Positions 47,097 through 56,199 are shown, numbered from the stretch's first letter. The stretch: DNA of 64,000 bases from Bradyrhizobium sp. Ghvi (GCF_900115265.1 NZ_FOVU01000010.1:62001-126000); one strand, 5' to 3'. Numbers and translations: made by a program. The notes: generated from the letters alone by a model not told the origin.

Positions 47097-48079
47097 TCAA
47101 GGTCTTGTCAGCAGGCGCGCTTGCAACGGTCCAGGATCTTGGCCGCACCGGTGGGCTCAATCTTGGTGTCGGCGTATCAGGCGCCATGGATCCGCTCGCG
47201 CTTGCCGGAGGCAATATCCTGCTGCGCAACGAGGAGAACGCCGCAGCCATTGAGGTCCCTATTCTTCCGTTCAAGGTTCGTTTCGAGCGCTCGACCGTTT
47301 TTGCCGTCACCGGCGCCGATTGTGCAGGACGACTTGATGAGGCGCCGGTGTTGCCGTGGTGGGCGCATCGCGCCGAAGCGGGCCAGGTGCTGACGCTTTC
47401 GCTTCCCAACCAGACCACTTGGCGCGCGAGCCGCGCCTATCTGTGCGTCGCGGATGGTATCGACGTGCCGGCCGTGCTCGGCTCGCGCAGCACTCAGTTG
47501 CGAGGCTCGTTTGGGGGCCACGAGGGGCGGCCGCTCCGCGATGGCGACGGACTGCCGACTGTGTCTTCCAGTGGCCGGGCCGTGCCCGGCTTCGGCCTGG
47601 TCCCGCCTGGGCTGGCGCTCCCGCTTGAGGCCGACGGCACGCCCGGCGTTCGCGTGTTACCGGCCGCCGAGTACGACTGCTTCACCAAGTCATCGCACGA
47701 TGCATTGTGGTCGACCGCCTGGAAAATCACCCCGCAGAGCGACCGCTATGGCTACAGGCTTGCCGGGCCTGAGCTTAACCCGCTGCGCCCGCTGGAATTG
47801 CGCTCCCATGGCATTGTGCCAGGCGTCATTCAGGTGCCCCATGGCGGCCAGCCCATTATCCAGATGCGCGATGCGCAGCCCTCCGGCGGCTATCCCAAGA
47901 TCGGCACGGTGATCGAGGCAGACCTCTGGCGTCTCGGCCAGGCTCCGATCGGGAGCAACGTCCGCTTTATCCGCTGTAGCTGGGATGAAGCGCTGGGCGC
48001 TTGGGCGGATATCCGCCGCTGGCTTGCAAACGCGCGTCGTCTCGTCGAGCTTCACTGCGGCGAAGGGGGAGGCCGATGA
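47093..48079 (+). CDS. pxpC: 5-oxoprolinase subunit PxpC (KipA / allophanate hydrolase subunit 2 family)
   Basis: 328 residues: VLSAGALATVQDLGRTGGLN and GVSGAMDPLALAGGNILL at the start, SYLCVADGID-type strand (RAYLCVADGIDVPAVLGSRS), and LRSHGIVPGVIQVPHGGQPI near the end, all typical of the carboxyltransferase A/B domain protein PxpC. It forms the catalytic complex with PxpB. Four-base overlaps on both sides. Confidence 0.92.
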   Translation: MIKVLSAGALATVQDLGRTGGLNLGVGVSGAMDPLALAGGNILLRNEENAAAIEVPILPFKVRFERSTVFAVTGADCAGRLDEAPVLPWWAHRAEAGQVLTLSLPNQTTWRASRAYLCVADGIDVPAVLGSRSTQLRGSFGGHEGRPLRDGDGLPTVSSSGRAVPGFGLVPPGLALPLEADGTPGVRVLPAAEYDCFTKSSHDALWSTAWKITPQSDRYGYRLAGPELNPLRPLELRSHGIVPGVIQVPHGGQPIIQMRDAQPSGGYPKIGTVIEADLWRLGQAPIGSNVRFIRCSWDEALGAWADIRRWLANARRLVELHCGEGGGR

Positions 48080-48495
48080 GCAGTCCTCTTGATCACGTCG
48101 ACCAGCTAAGCGTCTGGCTCAAGGATGCCGGTCTCGCGCTGCTCGAGCTGCGCGGTCCGAGCGCCACGCTACGCCTGGTGAACGATGGCGCATCGGTGCA
48201 CGTCGTCGAAGGCAAGGAATCCGTGTCTGCCGACGCTCCGTCAATGACCGTCCGTGCTCCATCACCGGGCATCTTTCTCGATCGCCACCCGCTTCACGAG
48301 CGGGCAATCGTTTTGATCGACGCCAATGTCAGGGCCGACGACCCTCTCGGCTTCCTGCAAATCGGGCCTCTGGTTTTGGCCGTGCCCGCGCCCCGGGCAG
48401 GAACGGTGACTGATGTTTTGGTCGCGCACGGCACCATCGTCGGCTACGGCGCGTCGCTGTTCGTCCTGGACCCGCTTGAAGGTGAGACAGCATGA
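48076..48495 (+). CDS. BCCP-like protein lacking the biotin-acceptor lysine
   Basis: 139 residues, the size and two-part plan of the BCCP at 44643. The C-terminal half reads APSPGIFLDRHPLHERAIVL, then GFLQIGPLVLAVPAPRAGT and a closing GYGASLFVLDP. Where biotinyl domains have EAMKM this has QIGPL, with proline 98 at the lysine position. It should not be biotinylated or lipoylated. It lies between pxpC and pxpA with four-base overlaps, so a structural role or allosteric role in the Pxp/carboxylase complex is plausible. Confidence 0.8.
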   Translation: MSSPLDHVDQLSVWLKDAGLALLELRGPSATLRLVNDGASVHVVEGKESVSADAPSMTVRAPSPGIFLDRHPLHERAIVLIDANVRADDPLGFLQIGPLVLAVPAPRAGTVTDVLVAHGTIVGYGASLFVLDPLEGETA

Positions 48496-49286
48496 AGATC
48501 GATCTCAACGCCGATATGGGCGAGGGTTTTGGTCCGTGGCCGATGGGCAATGACGAGGCGCTGCTCGACCTCGTGTCTTCGGCCAACGTCGCGTGCGGTT
48601 TTCATGCCGGTGATCCCCTGATCATGCAGCGGACGGCGGAGCGCGCCAGGACGCGCGGCGTCGATCTTGGGGCCCATGTCGGATTTCCGGACCGTCAGGG
48701 ATTTGGCCGGCGCGTGATGCAGATCGACCCCACCGAGCTCGCTGCCATGGTCACCTACCAGCTCGGCGCGCTCGACGGCATCGCGCGAGCCGTCGGGCAT
48801 CGCGTCACGCATATGAGCTTTCATGGGGCGCTGGGCAACATGGCAGCTGCCGATGCCGATCTTGCCCGCCCATTGGTTCGCGCGGTCGCCGCGTTCGATC
48901 CCAATCTCCTGATCGTGTCATCGAGCAGCCGCGCCATCGAGGATGCGGCGGCGCAGTGCGGCATCAGGGTCGCCACGACGTTCCTGGCGGACCGAGCCTA
49001 TGACGACGAGGGCCTGCTGGTGTCTCGGGCAAAGCCCGGTGCGGTCATTCACGACGCCGGGGCGGTCGCCGGGCGGGTCGCGCGCCTGCTGCGTGACGGC
49101 GTGGTCATTGCCGCCAGCGGAAAGGCGCTGGCGATGCCGGTCAAATCGATCCTGCTGCATGGGGATACCCCCGGCGCCGTAGAACTCGCCCGGCGGATCC
49201 GGGCCTCGATCGAGGCGGCAGGTGGCGCGATCGTGCCGGTTTCCAGGCTTGTGCCGGGCTCCGGGGGAGCGGCCAATGGATCATAA
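48492..49286 (+). CDS. pxpA: 5-oxoprolinase subunit PxpA (LamB/YcsF family)
   Basis: 264 residues beginning MKIDLNADMGEGFGPWPMGN, with NVACGFHAGDPLIMQRTAER, GAHVGFPDRQGFGRRVM and SILLHGDTPGAVELAR, the LamB/YcsF signatures including conserved Asp and His. It completes the PxpABC enzyme that opens 5-oxoproline using ATP. ATGA overlap with the preceding gene. Confidence 0.93.
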   Translation: MKIDLNADMGEGFGPWPMGNDEALLDLVSSANVACGFHAGDPLIMQRTAERARTRGVDLGAHVGFPDRQGFGRRVMQIDPTELAAMVTYQLGALDGIARAVGHRVTHMSFHGALGNMAAADADLARPLVRAVAAFDPNLLIVSSSSRAIEDAAAQCGIRVATTFLADRAYDDEGLLVSRAKPGAVIHDAGAVAGRVARLLRDGVVIAASGKALAMPVKSILLHGDTPGAVELARRIRASIEAAGGAIVPVSRLVPGSGGAANGS

Positions 49287-49326
49287 GGGGACCTTATCCC
49301 GCCACATTTAATCCCTCTTGGCGGGA
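49283..49326. terminator. Two inverted repeats after pxpA (attenuator or terminator candidate)
   Basis: ATAAGG-GGA-CCTTAT (49283-49297) is a perfect palindrome that includes the pxpA stop codon. It is followed by TCCCGCC (49297-49303) pairing with GGCGGGA (49320-49326). No T-run follows, so partial termination, RNA processing or operator function are all possible. The gap separates pxpA from the SDR gene. Confidence 0.4.
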
Positions 49327-49369
49327 AAGTTGCGCGATCGTTTAGCGTGTTGAAAAGGTGAGGAGCCCG

Positions 49370-50140
49370 ATGCCATTCTCCGACTACAGGACCGCTCTCG
49401 TTACCGGTGCCTCGTCTGGCATTGGCTTGGCCGTGGTCGAGCGCCTGGCGCGTGAGGGCCTGAAGGTCCATGCGCTCGCACGGAGCGCGGACGCGCTGAG
49501 CGCTTTGGCAGATCGCACCGGCTGCATTCCCCACGCGATCGACGTCAGAGATATTGCTGATATCACGAAGCTTGCTCAGGGTATCGAGGTCGACGTGCTC
49601 GTCAACTGCGCGGGCGTCGACCGGCCGAAGAAGTTTCTCCAAGCGGATCCGGAGGACATCGATCTTCTGGTCGACGTCAATCTGCGTGCGATCCTACATC
49701 TCTGCCGTCTGCTCGTGCCGGGCATGGCGGAGCGCGATCGCGGCCACGTGGTGAACATCACGTCGATTGCCGGCGCTTACAACTTTGCGGGCAATTCGAG
49801 CTATCACGCGACCAAGGCGGCCGTCAGCATGCTGACCGGTCAGCTCAGGGTCGATTGCTTCGGCAAGCGCGTGCGTGTCACCGAAATCTGCCCCGGCCGG
49901 GTTGCGACCGACATCTTCGCCCATGTCCACGGCGACAGCGCCGAAACGCGCGCGAACTTCATTGAAGGCTTTGAACTGCCCGAGGCAAAGGACATTGCCG
50001 ACGCGATCGCGTTTGCGATCGCCGCCCCCGTAGCGGTGAATGTCGGCTACATCGAGATCACACCGACCCTGCAAGTGCCGGGAGGCTTGTCGACCACTCG
50101 CCCGGAGGGCTCTCCAAAACCCGTTCTCCCGACTAGGTGA
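49370..50140 (+). CDS. Short-chain dehydrogenase/reductase
   Basis: 256 residues: TGASSGIGLAVVERLA for nucleotide binding, NCAGVDR in place of NNAG, ITSIAGAYNFAGNSSYHATK holding catalytic Ser-Tyr-Lys. The ATG at 49370 follows GGTGAGGAG; the frame begins at GTG 49358 inside that site. Resembles the YdfG/serine-dehydrogenase-like clan. Located between pxpA and the amino-acid importer genes, so it probably oxidises a hydroxyl group on the substrate or product. Confidence 0.9.
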   Translation: MPFSDYRTALVTGASSGIGLAVVERLAREGLKVHALARSADALSALADRTGCIPHAIDVRDIADITKLAQGIEVDVLVNCAGVDRPKKFLQADPEDIDLLVDVNLRAILHLCRLLVPGMAERDRGHVVNITSIAGAYNFAGNSSYHATKAAVSMLTGQLRVDCFGKRVRVTEICPGRVATDIFAHVHGDSAETRANFIEGFELPEAKDIADAIAFAIAAPVAVNVGYIEITPTLQVPGGLSTTRPEGSPKPVLPTR

Positions 50141-50150
50141 GGGCCGCGCG

Positions 50151-50852
50151 ATGAAGGGTTTCGACCTCATGGCCGTCCTGCTCAATCCGGAGTTCAGCCG
50201 GATGCTGGTCCATGGGGTGAAGATGACGTTCATCATCTTCATCGGCTCATGGCTGCTGGCGATGAGTCTTGGAATAATCCTCCTTGCGGTTCGGATGCTG
50301 CCGAGCCGGATCGCGAGCGGTTTTGTCGCGATCTACGTCTCCTATCACCGCAATGTACCGACGCTCGTCCAGCTCATGCTCTGGTATTTCGGCATTTCGA
50401 GCCTACTGCCGGACTCCCTTCAGATGTGGCTCGGCGATCACAGCGGCGAAGCTGTGTTCGCGGTCGTTGCTCTGGGGTTGTGCCAGGCCGCGTATTTCAG
50501 CGAGGATCAACGCTCCGGTCTGCGTGCCGTGCCGAGGGGGCAGTGGGAAGCCGCCCGTGCCCTGGGGCATAGCTATGTCGGGGCTATGGCTTACATCCTG
50601 CTGCCACAGGCCATTCGCAACGCGATGCCGGCGCTGGTGAACCATACCGTCTCGCTGTTCAAGAACTCCAGCCTTGCGATGGCGATCGGCGTCGCCGAGC
50701 TGACCCACGCGGTCAAGGAGTTCGAGAACCAGAGCTTTCGTCCGTTCGAGACCTACCTGATTGCCACGATCGTCTATCTCGTCTGCTCGCTATTGCTGAT
50801 GTGGCTTGGTCACAATCTCGAGCAGCGCAGCCGAATGGCCGGAGTGGTCTGA
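50151..50852 (+). CDS. Polar amino-acid ABC transporter permease
   Basis: 233 residues, HisM/GltJ family, with YISYHRNVPTLVQ-like segment (YVSYHRNVPTLVQLMLWYF) and EAA loop (AVPRGQWEAARALGHSYVGA). The ATG at 50151 follows AGGTGAGG; the longer frame to 50040 overlaps the SDR gene. One of two channel subunits of the pxp-linked importer. Confidence 0.9.
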   Translation: MKGFDLMAVLLNPEFSRMLVHGVKMTFIIFIGSWLLAMSLGIILLAVRMLPSRIASGFVAIYVSYHRNVPTLVQLMLWYFGISSLLPDSLQMWLGDHSGEAVFAVVALGLCQAAYFSEDQRSGLRAVPRGQWEAARALGHSYVGAMAYILLPQAIRNAMPALVNHTVSLFKNSSLAMAIGVAELTHAVKEFENQSFRPFETYLIATIVYLVCSLLLMWLGHNLEQRSRMAGVV

Positions 50853-50853
50853 C

Positions 50854-51609
50854 ATGTCGGTGCTCCCGAGCATGATCGAGATCGTCAGGGACAACTGGCT
50901 GTTGCTGCTCGTCGGCCAGTATCCGAACGGCCCGCTTGGCGGTATCGCGGCCACCCTCATTCTCTCCGTGCTCGGCATTGCTTTGGCTTTTCCGCTGAGC
51001 GTCGTGATGGCGCTGGCGAGCCTGTCGCCGTGGCGGGCGCTGCGCTGGCCGGTCATGGCCATGGTCTACGTCACTCGCGGTGTGCCGCTGCTGCTGATCA
51101 TTCTGTGGGTCTATTTCGTGCTGCCGCTTTTGATCGGCCGGAGCGTGCCGGCGTTCGCGACCATGCTGGTCACGCTAGTCGGCTACGAAGCCGCATTCTT
51201 GAGCGAGATCGTGCGAGCCGGAATTCAGGCATTGCCGACAGGTCAGATGGACGCGGCCCGTGCGCTCGGGCACAGCCGTCTCGGCGCGATGCGCTACGTG
51301 ATTCTGCCGCAGGCACTGTTCAACATGATCCCGAGCATCCTCAGCCAGTTCGTCTCGACCATCAAGGAGACGACGCTCGGCTACATCATCAACGTCCCGG
51401 AGCTCACCTTTGCGGCCGGCCAGATCAACAACCGGCTGCTGACCAAGCCGTTTGAAGTCTATTTCATCCTTGCCATCAGCTACTTCGTCGTGTGCTGGAC
51501 CTTGACGCAGGCCATCAACATGGTCGAGCGGCGGATTACCATGCGCCGAACAAGAGATCTGGCTGTGTCTGCACTGACTGCCATACCCGCAAGCGCATCA
51601 GGGGGATGA
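50854..51609 (+). CDS. Polar amino-acid ABC transporter permease
   Basis: 251 residues with the EAA loop (ALPTGQMDAARALGHSRLGA) and MVYVTRGVPLLLIILWVYFV. The ATG at 50854 lies one base after the previous stop with GGAG upstream. Second channel subunit of the importer. Confidence 0.9.
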   Translation: MSVLPSMIEIVRDNWLLLLVGQYPNGPLGGIAATLILSVLGIALAFPLSVVMALASLSPWRALRWPVMAMVYVTRGVPLLLIILWVYFVLPLLIGRSVPAFATMLVTLVGYEAAFLSEIVRAGIQALPTGQMDAARALGHSRLGAMRYVILPQALFNMIPSILSQFVSTIKETTLGYIINVPELTFAAGQINNRLLTKPFEVYFILAISYFVVCWTLTQAINMVERRITMRRTRDLAVSALTAIPASASGG

Positions 51610-51611
51610 CC

Positions 51612-52382
51612 ATGTCGCATCAAGCTCCATCCCGGGATGCCGATCCGATGATTCGATTCGTCGCCGTGCACAAATTCTTTGGTGCGCTCGCCGCGCTGAC
51701 CGATGTCAACGCCGAGGTGAAGAAGGGCGAGGTGGTGGTGGTCTGCGGGCCATCCGGCTCGGGCAAGTCGACGCTCATCCGTACCGTCAACAGGCTCGAG
51801 GAAATCCAGTCCGGCTCTGTTCTGTTTGAGGGCCGGGACGTTCATGGCAAGTTGGGCGGCGCGGCGCTGAATCACTTGCGGACCCGGATCGGATTCGTTT
51901 TCCAGAGCTTCAACTTGTTTCCACATTTGAGTGCGCTCGATAACGTCATGCTTTCGCCGATGAAGGTGAACGGCGTCAAGCGCAGCGAAGCGCGCGAAGC
52001 GGCCCTTCGTCTGCTGGATCGCGTCGGACTCGCGGCCAAGGCGCAGAACTACCCGGGCCAGCTCTCCGGCGGACAGCAGCAGCGTGTGGCGATCGCCCGC
52101 GCGCTCGCCATGGAGCCGCCCGCGATGCTGTTCGACGAACCGACCAGTGCGCTCGATCCGGAGATGGTGGGCGAGGTGCTGTCAGTCATGCGTAGCCTTG
52201 CGCGTGATGGAATGACCATGATGTGCGTGACCCATGAAATGAACTTCGCGCGTGATGTCGCCGATCGTGTCTGGTTCATGGACGCCGGAAGGGTGCTCGA
52301 GACGGGAACTCCGGTCGACTTCTTCCGCTCACCGCAACATCCGCGTGCGCAACGCTTCCTGTCGGACCTGCACACTAGGTGA
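51612..52382 (+). CDS. Polar amino-acid ABC transporter ATP-binding protein
   Basis: 256 residues: Walker A GPSGSGKST, Q-loop VFQSFNLFPH, signature LSGGQQQR, Walker B MLFDEPTSALDP, H-loop VTHEMNFA. ATG at 51612 has AGGGGG six bases upstream; an ATG at 51606 overlapping the previous stop is an alternative. GlnQ/GltL type, very similar in motif set to the ATPase at 5404. Confidence 0.92.
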   Translation: MSHQAPSRDADPMIRFVAVHKFFGALAALTDVNAEVKKGEVVVVCGPSGSGKSTLIRTVNRLEEIQSGSVLFEGRDVHGKLGGAALNHLRTRIGFVFQSFNLFPHLSALDNVMLSPMKVNGVKRSEAREAALRLLDRVGLAAKAQNYPGQLSGGQQQRVAIARALAMEPPAMLFDEPTSALDPEMVGEVLSVMRSLARDGMTMMCVTHEMNFARDVADRVWFMDAGRVLETGTPVDFFRSPQHPRAQRFLSDLHTR

Positions 52383-52422
52383 CCGCGCTGGCTTGACGTG
52401 ACCAATCTGGAGGAGAACACGA

Positions 52423-53268
52423 ATGTCTTTCACGAACCGTTCAATCGGCCTGGTTGCCGCGATGGCAGCCTTTGTCGGAATGGCGTCGGCGGCGTGCGCT
52501 GACCAGCTCTCGGACATCATCCAGCGTAAAGAGCTGCGCTGCGGAACTTTCGCGGACGTGCCGCCGTTTGCGGCGCCGGATGCCAAGACACGTGAGATGG
52601 TCGGCTTTGACGTCGACCTCTGCAAGGCGATCGCCCAACACTGGGGCGTTGTCGCAAAGGTCACGCCGCTCTCGGTCGAGGCGCGCGTGCCCGAGGTCAA
52701 ACTCGGTCATGTCGATATCACTGTGGCGAACCTCGCTTACACGCTGGGGCGCGCCGAGCAGATCCAGTTTTCCGATCCCTATTACATCGCCAAGGAAATG
52801 CTGGCAGTGAAGGCGAGCGACCCTGGGACCGCCAAAGCCGACTTCAAGGGGAAGCGGCTCGCATCCACCAAAGGATCCACGTCGGAACTTGCGATCAAGT
52901 TGAACGAATCCGACCCGCTGACTTTCGTCGATACCGGCTCGGCCTTCATGGCAGTTCAACAGAACAAGGCGGTCGGAATGGTGGCGAATACCATGACGAT
53001 TACCAAGCTCGTTAGCCAGTCCAAGCAGGCAGGGCAGCCGCTGAAGATGATCGAGGAGCCAATGGTGCTGCAGCCGATCGGCATCGGCATGAAGAAGGAC
53101 GAGCCGGCACTGCTTGCAAAGGTCAACGAGACCCTGCTGGCAATGGACAAGGCCGGTGAGATCAACCAGATCTGGGACAAGTGGCTCGGTCCCAACACTG
53201 AGTTCAAGATGGCACGTACTGACAAGGTGGCGCCGCTCAGCCACCTGAAGTTCACACCGCTCCCGTGA
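52423..53268 (+). CDS. Family 3 extracellular amino-acid binding protein
   Basis: 281 residues. Signal peptide ends near ASAACADQ; the mature protein starts LSDIIQRKELRCGTFADVPP and has GFDVDLCKAIAQHWGV, VDITVANLAYTLGRAEQIQF and IWDKWLGPNTEFKM. It is the receptor of the importer encoded from 50151; by context it may bind 5-oxoproline or a related lactam or amino acid. Confidence 0.92.
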   Translation: MSFTNRSIGLVAAMAAFVGMASAACADQLSDIIQRKELRCGTFADVPPFAAPDAKTREMVGFDVDLCKAIAQHWGVVAKVTPLSVEARVPEVKLGHVDITVANLAYTLGRAEQIQFSDPYYIAKEMLAVKASDPGTAKADFKGKRLASTKGSTSELAIKLNESDPLTFVDTGSAFMAVQQNKAVGMVANTMTITKLVSQSKQAGQPLKMIEEPMVLQPIGIGMKKDEPALLAKVNETLLAMDKAGEINQIWDKWLGPNTEFKMARTDKVAPLSHLKFTPLP

Positions 53269-53314
53269 ATTGAGAATTACTGCCATTCGCGTTGATGACT
53301 ACGATCGCGCGCGG

Positions 53315-53900
53315 CTAAGAACCAGGACTTATGCTCCGCGACAATCGGTCTTTCAAGAAGGTTCTTACCAGGATAAGGCCACTGGAGTGCTCCACAGCGG
53401 TGCCACGCCAAACCAGCGTCAAGTCGCTGAGGTTGTCCAGTGACAGGCCAAAAGTTAGCCCTACAGACTCGGCCTTGAAGCCACATTTCTCAAAGCCGCA
53501 GTCTAGAAATATGTGATACTGCGAGGTGCAGTCGGAAAGATCTGTTCGCTCGAAGCGGGCCTTTTCGAAACGGCAATGCAGAAGAGTGGCGCGGTGAAAA
53601 CTGCAGTCGATCAGGCCCGTCCCTACGAGCTCGTTTTCCTCGAAGGTCTGCAGTTCAAAGGTGCACAGGCGAAAAATACAACTGTCATGCCTGCTGGCTC
53701 TCACTGATCCAGTTGGAACGAGCATCCCTCGAACGTTGAATTGACGGCATCGGCGGAGCGGAAGTCCGCGACTGTGAAATCGCAATTGAAAAATGCGCAG
53801 GACTCAAAGATGGCCGCCTCGAAATCCGAGCGGCTGAAGTCGCATTGGCTAATGTGCTCTGATGATGGGGCAGGAAATTGGAGGGGTAAACCTTCATGCA
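53315..53900 (-). pseudogene. Pentapeptide-repeat protein gene, interrupted
   Basis: The upstream half (about 53900-53700, minus) reads CDFSRSDFEAAIFESCAFFN and CDFTVADFRSADAVNSTFEG, then CSFQLDQ and a stop at about 53704. The repeats resume in another frame: CIFRLCTFELQTFEENELVG and CSFHRATLLHCRFEKARFER, ending at 53315. The A/C-x-x-F/L-x periodicity is that of a right-handed beta-helix. No ATG with a ribosome site precedes the first half. The downstream part could be translated alone from about 53785, but looks like a fragment. Confidence 0.6.
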
Positions 53901-54158
53901 GCCGGATCTGATCCCTCGGCTCCGCTTCAAAGTTGCGATGAGAGCAGAGCGTTTCTTGCGGCTAGCCAAAATCGCACGCACATCGTGGTACGGGCGTTCG
54001 TGATCGAACTGTCCTCCCAAGGACGTGTATATACCCACATATACCCAACTATACGCCGGTATAGATGCGTAAAGCACCGGCGGCATATTGTTTCGCAAGG
54101 AAAATCTTAATTGAGAGTCGATACGATTACTTGTTGGTTTTAATCGACGGTTCGCATC

Positions 54159-55547
54159 ATGTGGCACAATCGGATTTCAAGTCTCGCTCTTGCACTGTCT
54201 GTCCCTGCGGCAGCGCTTGCTGCGAATGCAGATGCACTATCGCTTCATTTTTGGGCTGGAATCCTTCTGGGGGGACTGATGTTGGCCTTATCCTTCGTGA
54301 CGTCAGGGAGGCGGGATATGGCCGCGATGACCCTGAACGAAGCGATGGCAATCAAAGCTTTTGAATTGATCAAAGACGGGATCACAGTTTATGACGCCGA
54401 CCGCTGCGTGCTCGGTAACGACGCCGCAGCTCACATGCTCGGGTTTTCCAGCGGAGAGGACCTGAAAGGATTGAGTATCGCCTCTATTTCTTTGGATCCT
54501 CAACCGAATGGCAAGACTGTTGCGCAGATGTTCGAAGCGACCAATGAGGCGGTGATGAGGTCAGGTCACGTTGCAATCGAATGGTGGCTTCGGCGCAAAG
54601 ATCAGACTTCCATTCCAGTCCGTATAAGTCTTGTCGTTTCGGTGTTCGAAGGCCGTCCGATCGTCGTCTGCGTTTGGCAGGACATAACCGATCTGGTCCG
54701 CATGCGGGAAGAAAAGCTGAGTCTTGCGAAGAGGTTTGACAGTGATGTGTCGCGGGTCGTCGACGTTGTGGCGAGTTCGATGCAAGACATGCAAGCGGTC
54801 GCCTCGCAGATGACAGCTTCGACCGGAGATGTCTGTCTCCGCACTGAAGCTATGATGGCAATCGTCAAAAAGACCGAGGAAAACTCGACGGCAGTTTCGT
54901 CAGCCGCTCAAGAATTTTCGGCCTCGATTTCTGAGATCAGCCGACAGGTTTCGAGCGCAGCGAGCATTTCGCAAACCGCACGTGGCAAAACCGCGCACGC
55001 TGAGGCAACATTATGTGAACTCGTTACCTCGGTGACAAAGATCAGCAGTGTCGTGCAGATGATCGAGGGTATAGCCTCGCAAACCAATTTGCTGGCGCTC
55101 AACGCGACCATCGAGGCAGCACGGGCTGGAGAAGCGGGGCGAGGCTTTGCAGTAGTGGCAGGAGAAGTGAAGAATCTTGCTGCACAGGCAGCCAAAGCGA
55201 CGAGCGAGGTTGATGCCCAGATTCTTGCCATCCAACAAAGGACGGAACAGGCGACTGCTGCGATGGGTGACATCGCCGACATCATCGACAAGGTGCAAGA
55301 AATTTCGAGCAGCATCTCGGCGGCGATAGAAGAGCAATCGATCGTGACGAACGACATCTCAAGAAGCATCACCAGCATCAGTGTTGATATGCGCGAAGCT
55401 TCCAGAGATATTGACGAGTTGAATGACGCCTCGCGCGCCTCTGGCTCATCGGCGGATCAAGCCGTTGGGAAGATGGGGCATTTGAGCCAAAATATCGCTT
55501 CATTGGAGGGGCAGGTCAGCGACTTCTTGATCAAGATAAGAGCGTAG
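54159..55547 (+). CDS. PAS-domain methyl-accepting chemotaxis protein
   Basis: 462 residues. Two N-terminal hydrophobic segments (about 8-22 and 30-47) with only a short loop leave no periplasmic sensor. A PAS domain follows (about 68-185: IKDGITVYDADRCVLGNDAA; VVCVWQDITDLVRMREE). The signalling domain has the hairpin tip ASQTNLLALNATIEAARAGE and GRGFAVVAGEVKNLA. It probably senses an internal or membrane redox/energy state. ATG at 54159 is preceded by a weak site. Confidence 0.88.
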   Translation: MWHNRISSLALALSVPAAALAANADALSLHFWAGILLGGLMLALSFVTSGRRDMAAMTLNEAMAIKAFELIKDGITVYDADRCVLGNDAAAHMLGFSSGEDLKGLSIASISLDPQPNGKTVAQMFEATNEAVMRSGHVAIEWWLRRKDQTSIPVRISLVVSVFEGRPIVVCVWQDITDLVRMREEKLSLAKRFDSDVSRVVDVVASSMQDMQAVASQMTASTGDVCLRTEAMMAIVKKTEENSTAVSSAAQEFSASISEISRQVSSAASISQTARGKTAHAEATLCELVTSVTKISSVVQMIEGIASQTNLLALNATIEAARAGEAGRGFAVVAGEVKNLAAQAAKATSEVDAQILAIQQRTEQATAAMGDIADIIDKVQEISSSISAAIEEQSIVTNDISRSITSISVDMREASRDIDELNDASRASGSSADQAVGKMGHLSQNIASLEGQVSDFLIKIRA

Positions 55548-55639
55548 TGCGGCGCCGTCGCTCCAAGCGTACGTCAGGACCAATGCGCGATGAACGTCTG
55601 CAGTCAAAGTTGCTCGACCGGGCGCCTGAACGATGGGCC

Positions 55640-55850
55640 TCGGAGCTCAACACGCGGCGGTTCGTAGGCGAGTTCAGACTTCTGACATTCGGCGCAGAAA
55701 GGCGACTCGCGGGAACGTTTGGGCCTCGAGCGCCAGCCGCCCAGCATGGGCCAGCACACCGATGAGGTATTGAGCGCTGCCGGGTACTCCGACGCCGAGA
55801 TATCAAGCTTCCGTTCATCAGGCGCTGTGGCAAGGCGACTGGTCAATTAA
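55640..55850 (+). pseudogene. CaiB/BaiF CoA-transferase C-terminal scrap
   Basis: A frame ending at the TAA 55848-55850 reads MGQHTDEVLSAAGYSDAEIS followed by SFRSSGAVA, the usual C-terminus of formyl-CoA-transferase-like CaiB/BaiF proteins. Upstream sequence in this frame soon loses similarity, so only 40 or so codons survive. Confidence 0.5.
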
Positions 55851-56199
55851 AGGACATCTTCTGGACGATCGTCGATGTCATCTCGTCAGGCGGTCGGAGG
55901 GAAATAAGGAGCCGTCTGGTTCGTGCCGAACCGTGAGCAGTGTGGCGGGATTCGCCCCAAAGAACCAGATCACGACATTGCGACGACTTTCGGCGCTTGT
56001 CCTTATAGCGTATGGGATTGGCGGGGCGGAGAGGTTGTGATTGTGCTGTAAGGATGAATCAGACGATGTTTCACATCCAGCCGAGAACGGTATCTCAGCA
56101 TCCCAAAGCCGGCGGACGGTTAGCCGGAGAAGAAGGACCCTCGTCCATTTTCTCGCCGTAAGCGAGTAACCTTTGCAAAACCGCAGTCCCTACGAGGCT
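55851..56199. other. Unassigned region
   Basis: About 350 bases between the CoA-transferase scrap and the small minus-strand gene. No gene or clear terminator seen. Confidence 0.35.

Noticed and set aside
54020..54075. Tandem TATACCCA-like repeats as a regulatory array or CRISPR-like element
   Set aside because: Only two or three irregular copies with no uniform spacing.
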